Positions 1 to 8,358 of a DNA stretch of 46,301 nt are shown piece after piece. The number at the start of each line of letters is the position of its first letter. Within the stretch, counting starts at the first letter, position 1. Origin of the DNA: Orenia metallireducens (GTDB taxonomy: Bacteria; Bacillota; Halanaerobiia; Halobacteroidales; Halobacteroidaceae); assembly GCF_003001995.1 (NCBI RefSeq), contig NZ_PVNB01000028.1:1-46301 (forward strand), given 5' to 3'. A program made the position numbers and the translations under genes. The notes beneath the pieces were generated by a model, which made no database searches, was not told where the DNA came from, and saw only the letters and a program-made list of their open reading frames with translations.

Positions 1-398
1 TCTGAAACCCAGACCTTATTTCTTTCTTTTACATCAAATTCTCGATTCAGGATATTCTCATTTACAGGCAAATTATGATTAGAGTTAGTTGTAGCCTTAA
101 ATTTTCGTTTCTGGATTGCTTTTAAACCAAGTTCTTTCATTAGTCTTTCTACTCGCTTTTTATTACATCTAATGCCTTGATTTCTAAGCTTTCTATAAAC
201 TCTAGGGCTACCATAGCTACCTTTACTTTGCCAGTATATTTCAGATATTTTAAGCTTTAGTCTATCATTTTCTTCTTTTCTTTTACTTGGTTTTCTTTTT
301 AACCATTTATAATATCCTGACCGAGATACTTCTAAAACTTTGCACATCCTCTCGACAGCAAATTCATTACTGTGATCTCGGATGAAACCATATTTCAT
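1..398 (-). CDS. IS3-family transposase OrfB, partial (C-terminal part beyond window)
   Basis: Translation from the ATG at 398 begins [20 protein letters not shown] and continues with [18 protein letters not shown], the classic OrfB N-terminal region with its HTH_21-like segment ([12 protein letters not shown]). The visible part stops at KVWVS, immediately before the expected first catalytic Asp of the DDE domain, so the catalytic core is off the window. The start overlaps the orfA stop as ATGA and is in the -1 frame relative to orfA. This suits production of an OrfAB fusion by -1 frameshifting, which is known for the family. No internal stop is seen in the visible part. Confidence 0.88.
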   Translation of the reverse strand, partial: MKYGFIRDHSNEFAVERMCKVLEVSRSGYYKWLKRKPSKRKEENDRLKLKISEIYWQSKGSYGSPRVYRKLRNQGIRCNKKRVERLMKELGLKAIQKRKFKATTNSNHNLPVNENILNREFDVKERNKVWVS

Positions 399-697
399 CT
401 TGGTTTCTGTGAGAAGATGCTTACTGCTTTTTTTAATATATCACGTTCTTCTTGAACAATGCGTAATTCTTTTTTAAGTCTTTTAATCTCTTCCTCTTCT
501 GGTGAAAGCTTTTGTTTGCCATGACCGGGAAAAGCTAGATTACCATTATCTCTATATTCTTTACGCCATCTAATTAAAGCATTATAATCAATACCTAAAT
601 CTTGAGCGATATCTTTACAAGTTTTATCTGAATTAAAACTTAATTCAACAGCTTCTCGTTTAAATTGTTCATCATATGTTCTTTTAGATTCAGTCAT
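395..697 (-). CDS. IS3-family transposase OrfA (HTH_Tnp_1)
   Basis: A 100-residue protein with the usual OrfA plan. Residues ~8-50 form the helix-turn-helix ([13 protein letters not shown], then [20 protein letters not shown]). Residues ~65-92 form a leucine-zipper-like coiled coil ([20 protein letters not shown]). Just before the end, in ILKKAVS, the minus strand carries a run of seven A followed by G (428-434), a typical slippery site for -1 frameshifting into orfB. OrfA binds the terminal repeats and, fused to OrfB, gives the transposase. Length and organisation are normal and it looks intact. Confidence 0.9.
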   Translation of the reverse strand: MTESKRTYDEQFKREAVELSFNSDKTCKDIAQDLGIDYNALIRWRKEYRDNGNLAFPGHGKQKLSPEEEEIKRLKKELRIVQEERDILKKAVSIFSQKPR

Positions 698-824
698 TTT
701 TATTCCCCCTTGAATGATTATATTATATACCTTAACTTACTGTCTCACAAACAGGGGGAAAGTCAAACTACCTTTAATTAATCTCCAGCCATTCCTAAAC
801 CCTCTGGATTTGCTCTATTAAATA

Positions 825-864
825 ATTATAGCAAGCAGGGTTAAGGTCTGTAAAACGCTATAAT
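825..864 (-). terminator. weak hairpin after the GH4 gene
   Basis: Arms ATTATAGC (825-832) and GCTATAAT (857-864) enclose a 24-base loop just past the GH4 stop codon. The minus-strand continuation is AT-rich (TTATTTAAT) but without a proper T-run. It is the only hairpin seen at the end of the operon, so it may be its terminator, but the call is weak. Confidence 0.3.
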
Positions 865-867
865 AAC

Positions 868-2376
868 TTACTTATCAACAGCTATTCTGTCTTTGGCTTT
901 ATTAGCATTACTAGCATTCTTAGTTGCTTCTTCTCGATTAACCCTCATCTCTTCTACAGTCTTAACTTTTAGGCGAGCAGCCCCTTGATATCCTTCAGCA
1001 GTCTCAATTAAATTTTCAGACGCTAATCTCTCTTTGGCACTAGCAATTGCTTCTTGATATTGTGGTAGCCACTCTTTTTCTGCTACTAGCATCTCATCTA
1101 CCATCTGCCAGATTTCAGGTGGATTACAGACTGCTCCAGTTAAGGGATCCATCATCATCGCTTGACGTAACAAGGTATCATCTCCATTAACAGCTGCCTT
1201 AACAGCTAAACGTTGAACACTAATACTTGCATTACAAACAGCAGCACATCCCAACGGTAAATCACCTACTTGAGGAATATTAATTCCGTTAGCGTCAACA
1301 TAGCCTGGTACTTCTACCACAGCATCATCAGCTAAATTAGTGATTGCTCCATTATTAATCACATTGAAATGCCCCCGATAGATTCTACCTGTCTCCAAAG
1401 ACTCTATAATATAAGAGCCATGCTCTTCACTACGCTTTTCAGCACTAAACTCTTTAGCAGGCTGCTGTAACCAATTAGGGAAATCAGTCTCAAACCAATT
1501 CCGCCCTTCAGTACAGACCCTTAAATATCCTCCTGTCTCACCATTGATCCAATCACTTAAGTCTATCCAATCTTTAATCTCTTCAGGGCGCTTACGATAC
1601 CAAGGTAGATATTCACTTAAATGTCCATTAGATTCTGTACTATAATAACCAAATCTGCGTAACATATCGATTCTTACTTTCTCAGTCTGGCTATACTCTG
1701 GATGATTTTCAAATGCCTCTAATAATTTATCAGTCATATCCTCACCATTATATTTAATCTGAAGATACCAGGTTTGATGATTGATACCAGCACAGATAAT
1801 ATCTACTTCACTCTGTTTTAGACCTAATACCTCTGCTATTTGCTGATGTCCATGCTGCACACCATGACAGAGTCCAATTGTCTTAACCTTACCATACTCA
1901 TTACATGCCCAAGTAATCATAGCATTAGGATTAGCATAATTTAACATAATACAACCTGGCTCACTAACCTCACGAATATCCTTACAAAACTCCAACATTG
2001 CAGCAATTCCTCGCTGACCATACATAATTCCTCCAGCACAGAGAGTATCGCCGACACATTGGTCAATACCATACTTTAATGGAATATCTACATCTAATTT
2101 AAAAGCATCTAAACCGCCAATTCTAACTACATTAATCACATAACGAGCACCTTTAAGAGCTTCCCTTCTATCGGTGGTAGCTACTATCTCAATCTCAAGA
2201 CCATTCTCATCAATATCTCTTTGGCAAAGCTGAGTTACCATCTCTAAATTTCTTTGGTTGATATCGGTAAAGGCAATTTCAATATCATGAAATTCCTCAA
2301 CTACTAATAAATCACTCAATAAATTCCGTGTAAAGCCTACACTTCCCGCTCCAATAAAGGTCACTTTAAATGGCAT
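868..2376 (-). CDS. GH4-family NAD/Mn-dependent alpha-glycosidase (MelA/LplD-like)
   Basis: Family 4 glycoside hydrolases cleave alpha-glycosides by an NAD+-dependent redox mechanism with a divalent metal. Seen here: the dinucleotide-binding loop GAGSVGF (residues 9-15), the NYANPNAM segment (146-153), the metal-ligand motif C170-H171-G172-V173 and H200 in GINHQTWYL. Overall it resembles MelA, but the specificity motif is CHGV. As I recall the family literature, CHSV marks alpha-galactosidases and CHGx marks uronidases, so an alpha-galacturonidase or glucuronidase is as likely as an alpha-galactosidase. At 502 residues it is ~50 longer than MelA; the extra is a C-terminal tail rich in Ala, Asn and Lys. 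Start supported by AGGAGAGTGA upstream. It is the last gene of the binding-protein/ABC-transporter/barrel cluster and is cytoplasmic (no signal peptide). Confidence 0.85.
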   Translation of the reverse strand: MPFKVTFIGAGSVGFTRNLLSDLLVVEEFHDIEIAFTDINQRNLEMVTQLCQRDIDENGLEIEIVATTDRREALKGARYVINVVRIGGLDAFKLDVDIPLKYGIDQCVGDTLCAGGIMYGQRGIAAMLEFCKDIREVSEPGCIMLNYANPNAMITWACNEYGKVKTIGLCHGVQHGHQQIAEVLGLKQSEVDIICAGINHQTWYLQIKYNGEDMTDKLLEAFENHPEYSQTEKVRIDMLRRFGYYSTESNGHLSEYLPWYRKRPEEIKDWIDLSDWINGETGGYLRVCTEGRNWFETDFPNWLQQPAKEFSAEKRSEEHGSYIIESLETGRIYRGHFNVINNGAITNLADDAVVEVPGYVDANGINIPQVGDLPLGCAAVCNASISVQRLAVKAAVNGDDTLLRQAMMMDPLTGAVCNPPEIWQMVDEMLVAEKEWLPQYQEAIASAKERLASENLIETAEGYQGAARLKVKTVEEMRVNREEATKNASNANKAKDRIAVDK

Positions 2377-2443
2377 AATATCACTCTCCTACTTTATTTA
2401 TTAATAAAATATAAATCGGTAAATTAGTTTAATCTAATATAAT

Positions 2444-2476
2444 TACAACCTTCTAGAGAATACCTAGAAGGTTGTA
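2444..2476 (-). terminator. hairpin between barrel gene and GH4 gene
   Basis: A perfect 13-bp stem (2444-2456 with 2464-2476) and 7-base loop just after the stop of the 2493-3851 gene. The minus-strand flank is AATTATATTAG, a poor T-tract. It may act as a partial terminator or as an mRNA-stabilising hairpin that lowers GH4 expression relative to the abundant outer-membrane protein. Confidence 0.6.
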
Positions 2477-2492
2477 GCTTAATTAATTTAAA

Positions 2493-3851
2493 TTAGAAAC
2501 TAACCTTTAATTTAGTTTTTAGAGAATTACCTTCTCCATCATCAGTATCATCAGAATTACTTCCAGTAATATATTTAGCTTCAGTATTCCAACTAATATT
2601 GTCAGATAATTTATGATCCAAACCAGCTGCTAAGTAAGTATATTTAACATAATCATTATTAGCAGATACATCATCAGCAGCTTGCTTTACTAATTTAGCA
2701 GTTATCGTAGTAATATCACTCATAGCATATTCAGATTCTAAAGTCAGAACAGTTATATCAGTATTTTCTTCATAGCCATTATTTTTAGTAAACTCTACAG
2801 AAGCAGTATTAGTAAATGCTCCAGTAGTATTATCTAAAGCTAACTTAATAGCATTCTTCTTTTCAGGATCATTAGCATGATCATATACAGTATAATCGGC
2901 TTTTAAAGTATTGTTATCATTTAATGCAAAGTCACTACCAACATTAAACTTATTATAATCATCATCTTTCTCCAAATCATTATAATAGGATACAAAATCT
3001 TCTCCAACAGTTTCAAACTCACCACGTACAGTTACCATATCAGTAAGTACATAGTTAGCATTTACATTGAAGAATGAAGAAGTTGTATCAGCCTCTTTTG
3101 CGCTATTAAATGCCAACTGACCATTAACTGTTAAAGCATTACTAACAGTTGACTTAGCTTCTAGGGCTAAGTCAGTAACCTTTTCAGCAGCCTCTCTTGC
3201 ATGATATAATTTACCAGTAAGCTTAGTAGCACCAAAATCTTTTGCTACAGTTACACCATAGAAATCATCTTCTTTTTCATCTTTACCTAATACAAAAGAC
3301 CTTACATCTACATCAGCAACAGTTGTAGTTATATCCACCCCTTCCATATCTTCATCATTGATGAAATACTTATCTACCTTAGTACCATTTAAATCCCCTG
3401 CTTTAAGTGTAGAAACATCATTAGTGACTGTTAATAAAGCAGTATCCATTTTGAACTGATTTGTATCATCATTTTCACCTAAATCATAACCGGTATTGCT
3501 ATAAGGTACACGAGTAGCCTCAGCAAAACTATTAGTAATAGTGTCTACAGCTAAGTCGAACTTGATATTATCAACATTTCCTGTGATATTTAGATTAATT
3601 GTTTGGTAAAATGCTTTTTCAGCAGGAAAATCATCGCCATCCTTTCTATCCCCTGCTTCAGGCAAATCAATATCTAGCACATCCCCCTCTTGCCATAATT
3701 CAGCAGTGGTATCCTCATCCTCCCCATAGTGACCAATCTCAAAAACAGTCTCAACCTCTCCTGTAATCTCCACATTGTCTACAACCGCGAATGCTGGTAC
3801 CGTTAAAGCTACAACTAAAGCAAACGTAAGTAATAAAGAAATCTTTCTCAT
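2493..3851 (-). CDS. outer-membrane beta-barrel (porin-like) protein
   Basis: A 452-residue secreted protein. Residues 1-22 are a signal peptide (MRKISLLLTFALVVALTVPA, then FA before V). The rest is acidic (Asp/Glu/Asn-rich) with alternating hydrophobic/polar strands such as VEITGEVETVFEIG and NALTVNGQLAFNS. The last residue is Phe in LKTKLKVSF, the usual C-terminal signature of barrel proteins inserted into an outer membrane. No SLH domain is present. The acidic composition fits a halophile. Its place between the ABC transporter and the GH4 gene suggests a channel for the same oligosaccharide, as substrate-specific porins serve such operons in Gram-negative bacteria; this is inference. Start supported by AAAAGGGGG upstream. 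Not matched to a named porin family. Confidence 0.75.
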   Translation of the reverse strand: MRKISLLLTFALVVALTVPAFAVVDNVEITGEVETVFEIGHYGEDEDTTAELWQEGDVLDIDLPEAGDRKDGDDFPAEKAFYQTINLNITGNVDNIKFDLAVDTITNSFAEATRVPYSNTGYDLGENDDTNQFKMDTALLTVTNDVSTLKAGDLNGTKVDKYFINDEDMEGVDITTTVADVDVRSFVLGKDEKEDDFYGVTVAKDFGATKLTGKLYHAREAAEKVTDLALEAKSTVSNALTVNGQLAFNSAKEADTTSSFFNVNANYVLTDMVTVRGEFETVGEDFVSYYNDLEKDDDYNKFNVGSDFALNDNNTLKADYTVYDHANDPEKKNAIKLALDNTTGAFTNTASVEFTKNNGYEENTDITVLTLESEYAMSDITTITAKLVKQAADDVSANNDYVKYTYLAAGLDHKLSDNISWNTEAKYITGSNSDDTDDGEGNSLKTKLKVSF

Positions 3852-4023
3852 TATTATTTTTCCCCCTTTTATTTTATAATGATTATTTTTGAAATATTCA
3901 AATAATTTTTAATCTAAGTTATACTTATAGCTTGTAGGAGTTCACCTCCTTTTTGCTTTGATATAATAAAATTTCCTCTGTCAACTTATTTCTATTTATT
4001 TAAGCAAATTTTGAAAATCAATT

Positions 4024-5085
4024 TTATAGATTTATCTTTTGTAAATTTAGCTTTTCACTAAAATGGCAAGCTACTTGATGTCCATCAACTACTTCTTGCA
4101 ATACAGGTACCTCTACTTTACACTTTTCTTTGGCATAAGGGCATCTTGTATGGAACACACAGCCAGTTGGTGGATTGCTCGGCGATGGAATATTTCCTGA
4201 TAAAATAATCCGCTTCTGCTTAATAGTAGGATCAGCAATCGGCACTGCAGATAATAACGCTTTTGTATAAGGATGTTTAATATTACTGACTAATTCACTA
4301 GTAGCAGCTACTTCCATGACCTTTCCTAGATACATAACCACAATTCTATCAGCAATTCTATCAACTAAAGCTAAGTTATGAGAGATAAAAAGATAAGTTA
4401 ATCCTAAATCTTTTTGTAGTTTCTTCATTAAATTAATTATCTGCCCCTGAATAGAGACATCCAAAGCAGATACCGGCTCATCCGCTACAATAATATCAGG
4501 ATTTAAAGCTAAGGCTCTAGCAATAGCAATCCTTTGTAACTGTCCTCCACTAAATTCATGAGGGAATCTAGTTAAATAACTACTTCTTAAGCCTACTGCC
4601 TCTAATAAATATTCCACTCTATCCCTGATCTCTTCTTTAGTCCATTTTTTACTATGAAAACGAAAAGGTTCACTTAGGATCTCTAAAATATTCATTCTCG
4701 GATTCAAAGAAGAATAGGGATCTTGAAAGATCATCTGTATCTCTTCTCGTAATTTAGCTAAATATTCTCTTTCGATATTAGCAATATCTAGCTTTTTCTT
4801 ATCTTTAATTGCCTTCTTAGGATAATAGTTAATCTCCCCTTCAGTAGAGTCATAGATCTTCATTACACAGCGACCTAAGGTGGACTTCCCACAACCGCTC
4901 TCTCCAACTAAAGCCACAGTCTCACCTCTTTTAATCTTAATACTTACATCATCAACTGCTTTAACATGAGCAACCGTCTTTTTAAAGATTCCTTTTTGAA
5001 TCGGAAAGTATTTCTTTAAATTCCTAATTTCAATAATTACATCTTTATCTTCTTCGCTATAATTATTCTCAAGCTCTACTGCCAT
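4024..5085 (-). CDS. Opp/Dpp-type ABC transporter ATPase (OppF-like)
   Basis: Second nucleotide-binding subunit of an oligopeptide/oligosaccharide importer. Walker A is GESGCGKST (residues 61-69), followed by Q-loop MIFQDPYSSLNPRM, signature SGGQLQRIAIARAL and Walker B IIVADEPVSALD. The C-terminal oligo_HPY domain has PPTGCVFHTRCPYAKEKC, the Cys-rich motif of OppD/OppF subunits. At 353 residues it is full length; a ~45-residue charged insert between Walker A and the Q-loop (YPKKAIKDKKKLD region) is longer than usual. Its ATG overlaps the TAA of the upstream ATPase (TAATG), so the two are translationally coupled. Substrate cannot be read from the ATPase; the GH4 and binding-protein genes suggest an oligosaccharide. 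Confidence 0.92.
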   Translation of the reverse strand: MAVELENNYSEEDKDVIIEIRNLKKYFPIQKGIFKKTVAHVKAVDDVSIKIKRGETVALVGESGCGKSTLGRCVMKIYDSTEGEINYYPKKAIKDKKKLDIANIEREYLAKLREEIQMIFQDPYSSLNPRMNILEILSEPFRFHSKKWTKEEIRDRVEYLLEAVGLRSSYLTRFPHEFSGGQLQRIAIARALALNPDIIVADEPVSALDVSIQGQIINLMKKLQKDLGLTYLFISHNLALVDRIADRIVVMYLGKVMEVAATSELVSNIKHPYTKALLSAVPIADPTIKQKRIILSGNIPSPSNPPTGCVFHTRCPYAKEKCKVEVPVLQEVVDGHQVACHFSEKLNLQKINL

Positions 5086-6110
5086 TAGCTCTCATCCCCC
5101 TTATATAGCCAACATTTAGTAATATGACCTGGCTTTACTTCAATCATTGGTGGATTTTGATACTTGCTAGGACACTGATTATTACAACGGGTCTGAAATC
5201 GACATCCAACTGGTATATTAAAGGGGTCTGGAACTGTACCTTCAATAACTTCAAACTCCCTACCCCTATTTTGACCTAAAATAGGAATCGATTTTAATAA
5301 TGCCTTAGTATAAGGGTGCTGTGGTGAATGAAAGATATCCAGCACATCACCATACTCTACTACCTCTCCTAAGTACATTACAGCTACCTTATCTGCTACC
5401 TGAGCAACAACGCCTAAATCATGGCTAATCATCAACATAGATGTTTTAAATTCTTCCTGTAATTCTTTCATTAACTCAAGTATTCCAGCCTGAATAGTAA
5501 CATCAATAGCTGTAGTTGGCTCATCAGCAATCAATAAGGTTGGATTACAAGCAAGACCAATAGCAATCATCACTCTCTGTCTCATTCCTCCACTAAACTG
5601 GTGAGGATATTCATCTACTCTCTGTCTAGGATTTGCAATTCCTACCTTATCTAACAACTCAATTGCTCTTTCTTTTGCCTCAGCTTTAGTCAAATCAGTA
5701 TGGCGCAATATTACTTCCATAATCTGATTTCCGATGGTGAATACTGGATTCAAAGAGGTCATTGGATCTTGAAAGATCATAGAGATTTCATTACCTCTAA
5801 TCTGACTATATTCATCACCATCAGGATCAAGCTCTAATAAATTTATAGATTGATCCCCCTGATAATATAATATTTCACCAGTTATCTCTGCTGGAGGCTG
5901 GGGTAATAAGCCCATAATCGATTTAGAAGTAACACTCTTACCTGAACCACTTTCTCCTACTAAAGCTACACTAGTATTTCTAGGTATTACTAAATCAACT
6001 CCATCAACTGCTCGCACCTTACCTTCTGGAGTATGAAAATGAGTCCTTAAACTCTTAATTTCTAATAATTTATCATCTTTCATATTAGCCACCATATCTT
6101 CTGCACTCAT
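5085..6110 (-). CDS. Opp/Dpp-type ABC transporter ATPase (OppD-like)
   Basis: First nucleotide-binding subunit. It has Walker A GESGSGKSV (residues 52-60), MIFQDPMTSLNPVF, signature SGGMRQRVMIAIGL and Walker B LLIADEPTTAIDVT. The C-terminal oligo_HPY region carries IPVGCRFQTRC and later Cys residues. SGGMRQR and the ..TAIDVTIQ form are typical of OppD/DppD rather than OppF. At 341 residues it is full length. Start is clear: AAGGAGG lies 7 bases before the ATG. It is 28 bases downstream of the permease stop and overlaps the next ATPase start, so it is within one operon. Confidence 0.92.
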   Translation of the reverse strand: MSAEDMVANMKDDKLLEIKSLRTHFHTPEGKVRAVDGVDLVIPRNTSVALVGESGSGKSVTSKSIMGLLPQPPAEITGEILYYQGDQSINLLELDPDGDEYSQIRGNEISMIFQDPMTSLNPVFTIGNQIMEVILRHTDLTKAEAKERAIELLDKVGIANPRQRVDEYPHQFSGGMRQRVMIAIGLACNPTLLIADEPTTAIDVTIQAGILELMKELQEEFKTSMLMISHDLGVVAQVADKVAVMYLGEVVEYGDVLDIFHSPQHPYTKALLKSIPILGQNRGREFEVIEGTVPDPFNIPVGCRFQTRCNNQCPSKYQNPPMIEVKPGHITKCWLYKGDES

Positions 6111-6138
6111 AAATTTGCCTCCTTACCATTGATATATT

Positions 6139-7284
6139 TTAATCTCCATATGGGTCGATAGCATCTCGAAGTCCATCTCCTAAAAAGTTAAATCCAAGAA
6201 CTGTAACTAATATAAATAATCCTGGTATCATTAGCCATGGATACTGACTAATTGTTTGTAAGTTAGAAGCATTATTTAATAATACTCCCCAGCTAACCAT
6301 TGGTGGCTGTAAACCTAACCCTAAAAAACTTAATGCACTTTCTGATAAAACAAGTTGAGGAATCGTAATGGTTCCAATTATTATAATATGGCTCAATGCA
6401 TTTGGTAATATATGCTTAATGATAATATAAGAGGTAGGAGCTCCTAAGGTCTCAGCAGCAAGAACAAACTCCGTATTTCTATAAGAGAGCACCTTTCCTC
6501 TAACCTCTCTAGCTAAATCAGTCCAGCTTAAAAAGGCAAAAATACAAATAATACCTGTTAATGTCGCCATAGGAGGCCATTCAGCTGGAATTGCTACACT
6601 TAAAGCCATCCATAATGGCAATTTAGGAAACATCTTGATCATCTCAATAATTCGTTGAATTATCATATCAACCTTTCCAGCATAATAACCAGATATAGCC
6701 CCAATTGCTGAACCAACTATGACAGTTATTGTTGCTCCTAATAAAGCAATTGTAACCGAAACTCTACTCCCATAAATAATCCTACTCAATAGATCGCGTC
6801 CTAATTGATCTGTCCCTAGAATATGGAATGTCACCTGATCTTCTACACCAAATAGATGTAAATCCATCTTAAAAAGACCTAAGACTTTATAACTCCATCC
6901 ACTAACAAAGAAATTAATAGGATATCTTCTAGCAGTATCCTCTACATATGTTCGCTCCCAAGTGTCAGGATCCATTCCCTCTTCAAGTTTATACACGAAG
7001 GGATGCAAATGGAAGTCTCCCTTTTCATCAATAAAATGTATCCTTTGAGGTGGTAAATAAGAATTAGCTACTTTCGAACCTTTATAATCATAAGGACTTA
7101 AAAAAGGAGCAAATAAACTAATTAAGATAATTATACTTACTAATACCAAACCAACTACAGCTAAATTATTCTTTTTAAATCTACGAATAACCTTATCCTT
7201 AAAGCTCTCTACCTTAACCCTCTCTTCTATTACTACATTCATACTCTGCTGGTCTTTTGAAATACTTAATTGTTCATTACTCAT
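6139..7284 (-). CDS. ABC transporter permease (OppC-like) with long extracytoplasmic insert
   Basis: Inner-membrane permease of the Opp type. The first membrane helix (residues ~40-62, NLAVVGLVLVSIIILISLFAP) is followed by a ~90-residue extracytoplasmic segment (PPQRIHFIDEKGDFHLHPF through DLHLFGVEDQ) before the conserved FHILGTDQLGRDLLSRI. The BPD_transp_1 core with five helices follows, including the ATPase-contact loop (EVRGKVLSYRNTEFVLAAETLGA). The long insert makes it 381 residues against ~300 for peptide permeases; I recall similar inserts in permeases from saccharide-type Opp clusters. GAGGG precedes the ATG by 6 bases. The start overlaps the upstream permease stop by 8 bases. Confidence 0.9.
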   Translation of the reverse strand: MSNEQLSISKDQQSMNVVIEERVKVESFKDKVIRRFKKNNLAVVGLVLVSIIILISLFAPFLSPYDYKGSKVANSYLPPQRIHFIDEKGDFHLHPFVYKLEEGMDPDTWERTYVEDTARRYPINFFVSGWSYKVLGLFKMDLHLFGVEDQVTFHILGTDQLGRDLLSRIIYGSRVSVTIALLGATITVIVGSAIGAISGYYAGKVDMIIQRIIEMIKMFPKLPLWMALSVAIPAEWPPMATLTGIICIFAFLSWTDLAREVRGKVLSYRNTEFVLAAETLGAPTSYIIIKHILPNALSHIIIIGTITIPQLVLSESALSFLGLGLQPPMVSWGVLLNNASNLQTISQYPWLMIPGLFILVTVLGFNFLGDGLRDAIDPYGD

Positions 7285-8272
7285 AGCTAACCCTCGGATC
7301 TACTAATGCTAATAAAATATCAGATAAAAGATTACCAATAACTAGGGTTACAGAGAGCATCATTAGAAAAGAACCAGCCAAGTACATATCTTGAGTATTT
7401 AAAGCAGTAAAGAACATCGGTCCAGTAGTCGGTAAGCTTAAAACAATACTACTTACCATCGCACCTTGAATTAAAAATGGTAATGACATCCCTAAATACA
7501 TTACTATCGGTTGAATAGCATTTCTAAGAGCATGCTTGAAAATAACATGATTCTTCTTTAAGCCTTTAGCTCGTGCTACCATAATATATTGTTGATTTAA
7601 AACATCCAATAAATTAGTCCTCATCACTCGCATATTCCGAGCTGTTCCAGCTAAACCAACAACAAATATTGGTATCCAAATATGCTTTAAGAAATCTATA
7701 AATTTAGCCCAATTCCAGTCAGCCATTACATACTCTGGAGAGAAAAATCCTCCTACATGTCCACCAACTTTTACACTAATTAAATACATTAATACTAAAG
7801 CCACAAAGAATGGAGGAACAGAAAGAGCTAAAAAAGATAGTACTGTAAAAATGGTATCTACAACTCCATATTTATAAATAGCAGAGAAGATTCCTATTAT
7901 AACCCCTACTACTACTGAAATCATATGAGCCCCTAAAGCAATCAACATAGTCATCCCTAACCGAGACCAGATTACTTCTGAAACTGGTCGTTTGTAGTTG
8001 AAAGAATAACCAAAATCACCTTTTAATACTATATTCTTGATCCAGTTAAAGTACTGAGCTATAAAAGGTTTATCAAGACCATACTTTTTTTCCACCTCTG
8101 CTGCTATTCTTTCAGCTTCCAATTTAGATATCCCAGTTCTAGACATTAAGGTACTTTTAAAAGTAGTTAAATAATCTCCTGGAGGTAGATTAATAATAAT
8201 AAAGGAGATAAAACTAATAACTACTAATAAAGGAATTGCATATAAGATCCTTCTAAGAATATAACTTAGCAT
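7277..8272 (-). CDS. ABC transporter permease (OppB-like)
   Basis: The partner permease. It begins MLSYILRRILYAIPLLVVIS, the standard OppB/DppB N-terminal helix, then a large extracytoplasmic loop (residues ~30-105) and a BPD_transp_1 core with the coupling sequence RTNLLDVLNQQYIMVARAKG. The start at 8272 is chosen because GAAGGGGG lies 8 bases upstream; an upstream in-frame Met at 8332 would add 20 residues without homology or ribosome site. Length is 331 residues, normal for the family. It is 87 bases downstream of the binding-protein gene. Confidence 0.92.
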   Translation of the reverse strand: MLSYILRRILYAIPLLVVISFISFIIINLPPGDYLTTFKSTLMSRTGISKLEAERIAAEVEKKYGLDKPFIAQYFNWIKNIVLKGDFGYSFNYKRPVSEVIWSRLGMTMLIALGAHMISVVVGVIIGIFSAIYKYGVVDTIFTVLSFLALSVPPFFVALVLMYLISVKVGGHVGGFFSPEYVMADWNWAKFIDFLKHIWIPIFVVGLAGTARNMRVMRTNLLDVLNQQYIMVARAKGLKKNHVIFKHALRNAIQPIVMYLGMSLPFLIQGAMVSSIVLSLPTTGPMFFTALNTQDMYLAGSFLMMLSVTLVIGNLLSDILLALVDPRVSYE

Positions 8273-8358
8273 TTTTATTCCCCCTTCGTAATTATATAGA
8301 ATTAGTAATTTGCTTGAAGAATAATCATCCAAGCAAATTACTGTAGGATGAGAATAAT

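Larger units (their letters stand above)
1..765 (-). mobile_element. IS3-family insertion sequence, truncated by the window edge
   Basis: Two overlapping reading frames typical of IS3 elements (orfA 395-697, orfB from 398 leftwards) are followed upstream by a likely terminal repeat. On the minus strand the element would begin near 765 with TGACTTTCCCCCTGTTTGTG; IS3 ends usually start with TGA. The other end and any target duplication lie outside the window, so the boundary is an estimate. It sits downstream of the GH4 gene and does not interrupt a recognisable gene here. Confidence 0.8.

Noticed and set aside
3934-3950. Short hairpin AGGAG/CTCCT followed by TTTTT on the plus strand, upstream of the barrel gene
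   Set aside because: Only 5 base pairs and no plus-strand gene to terminate.
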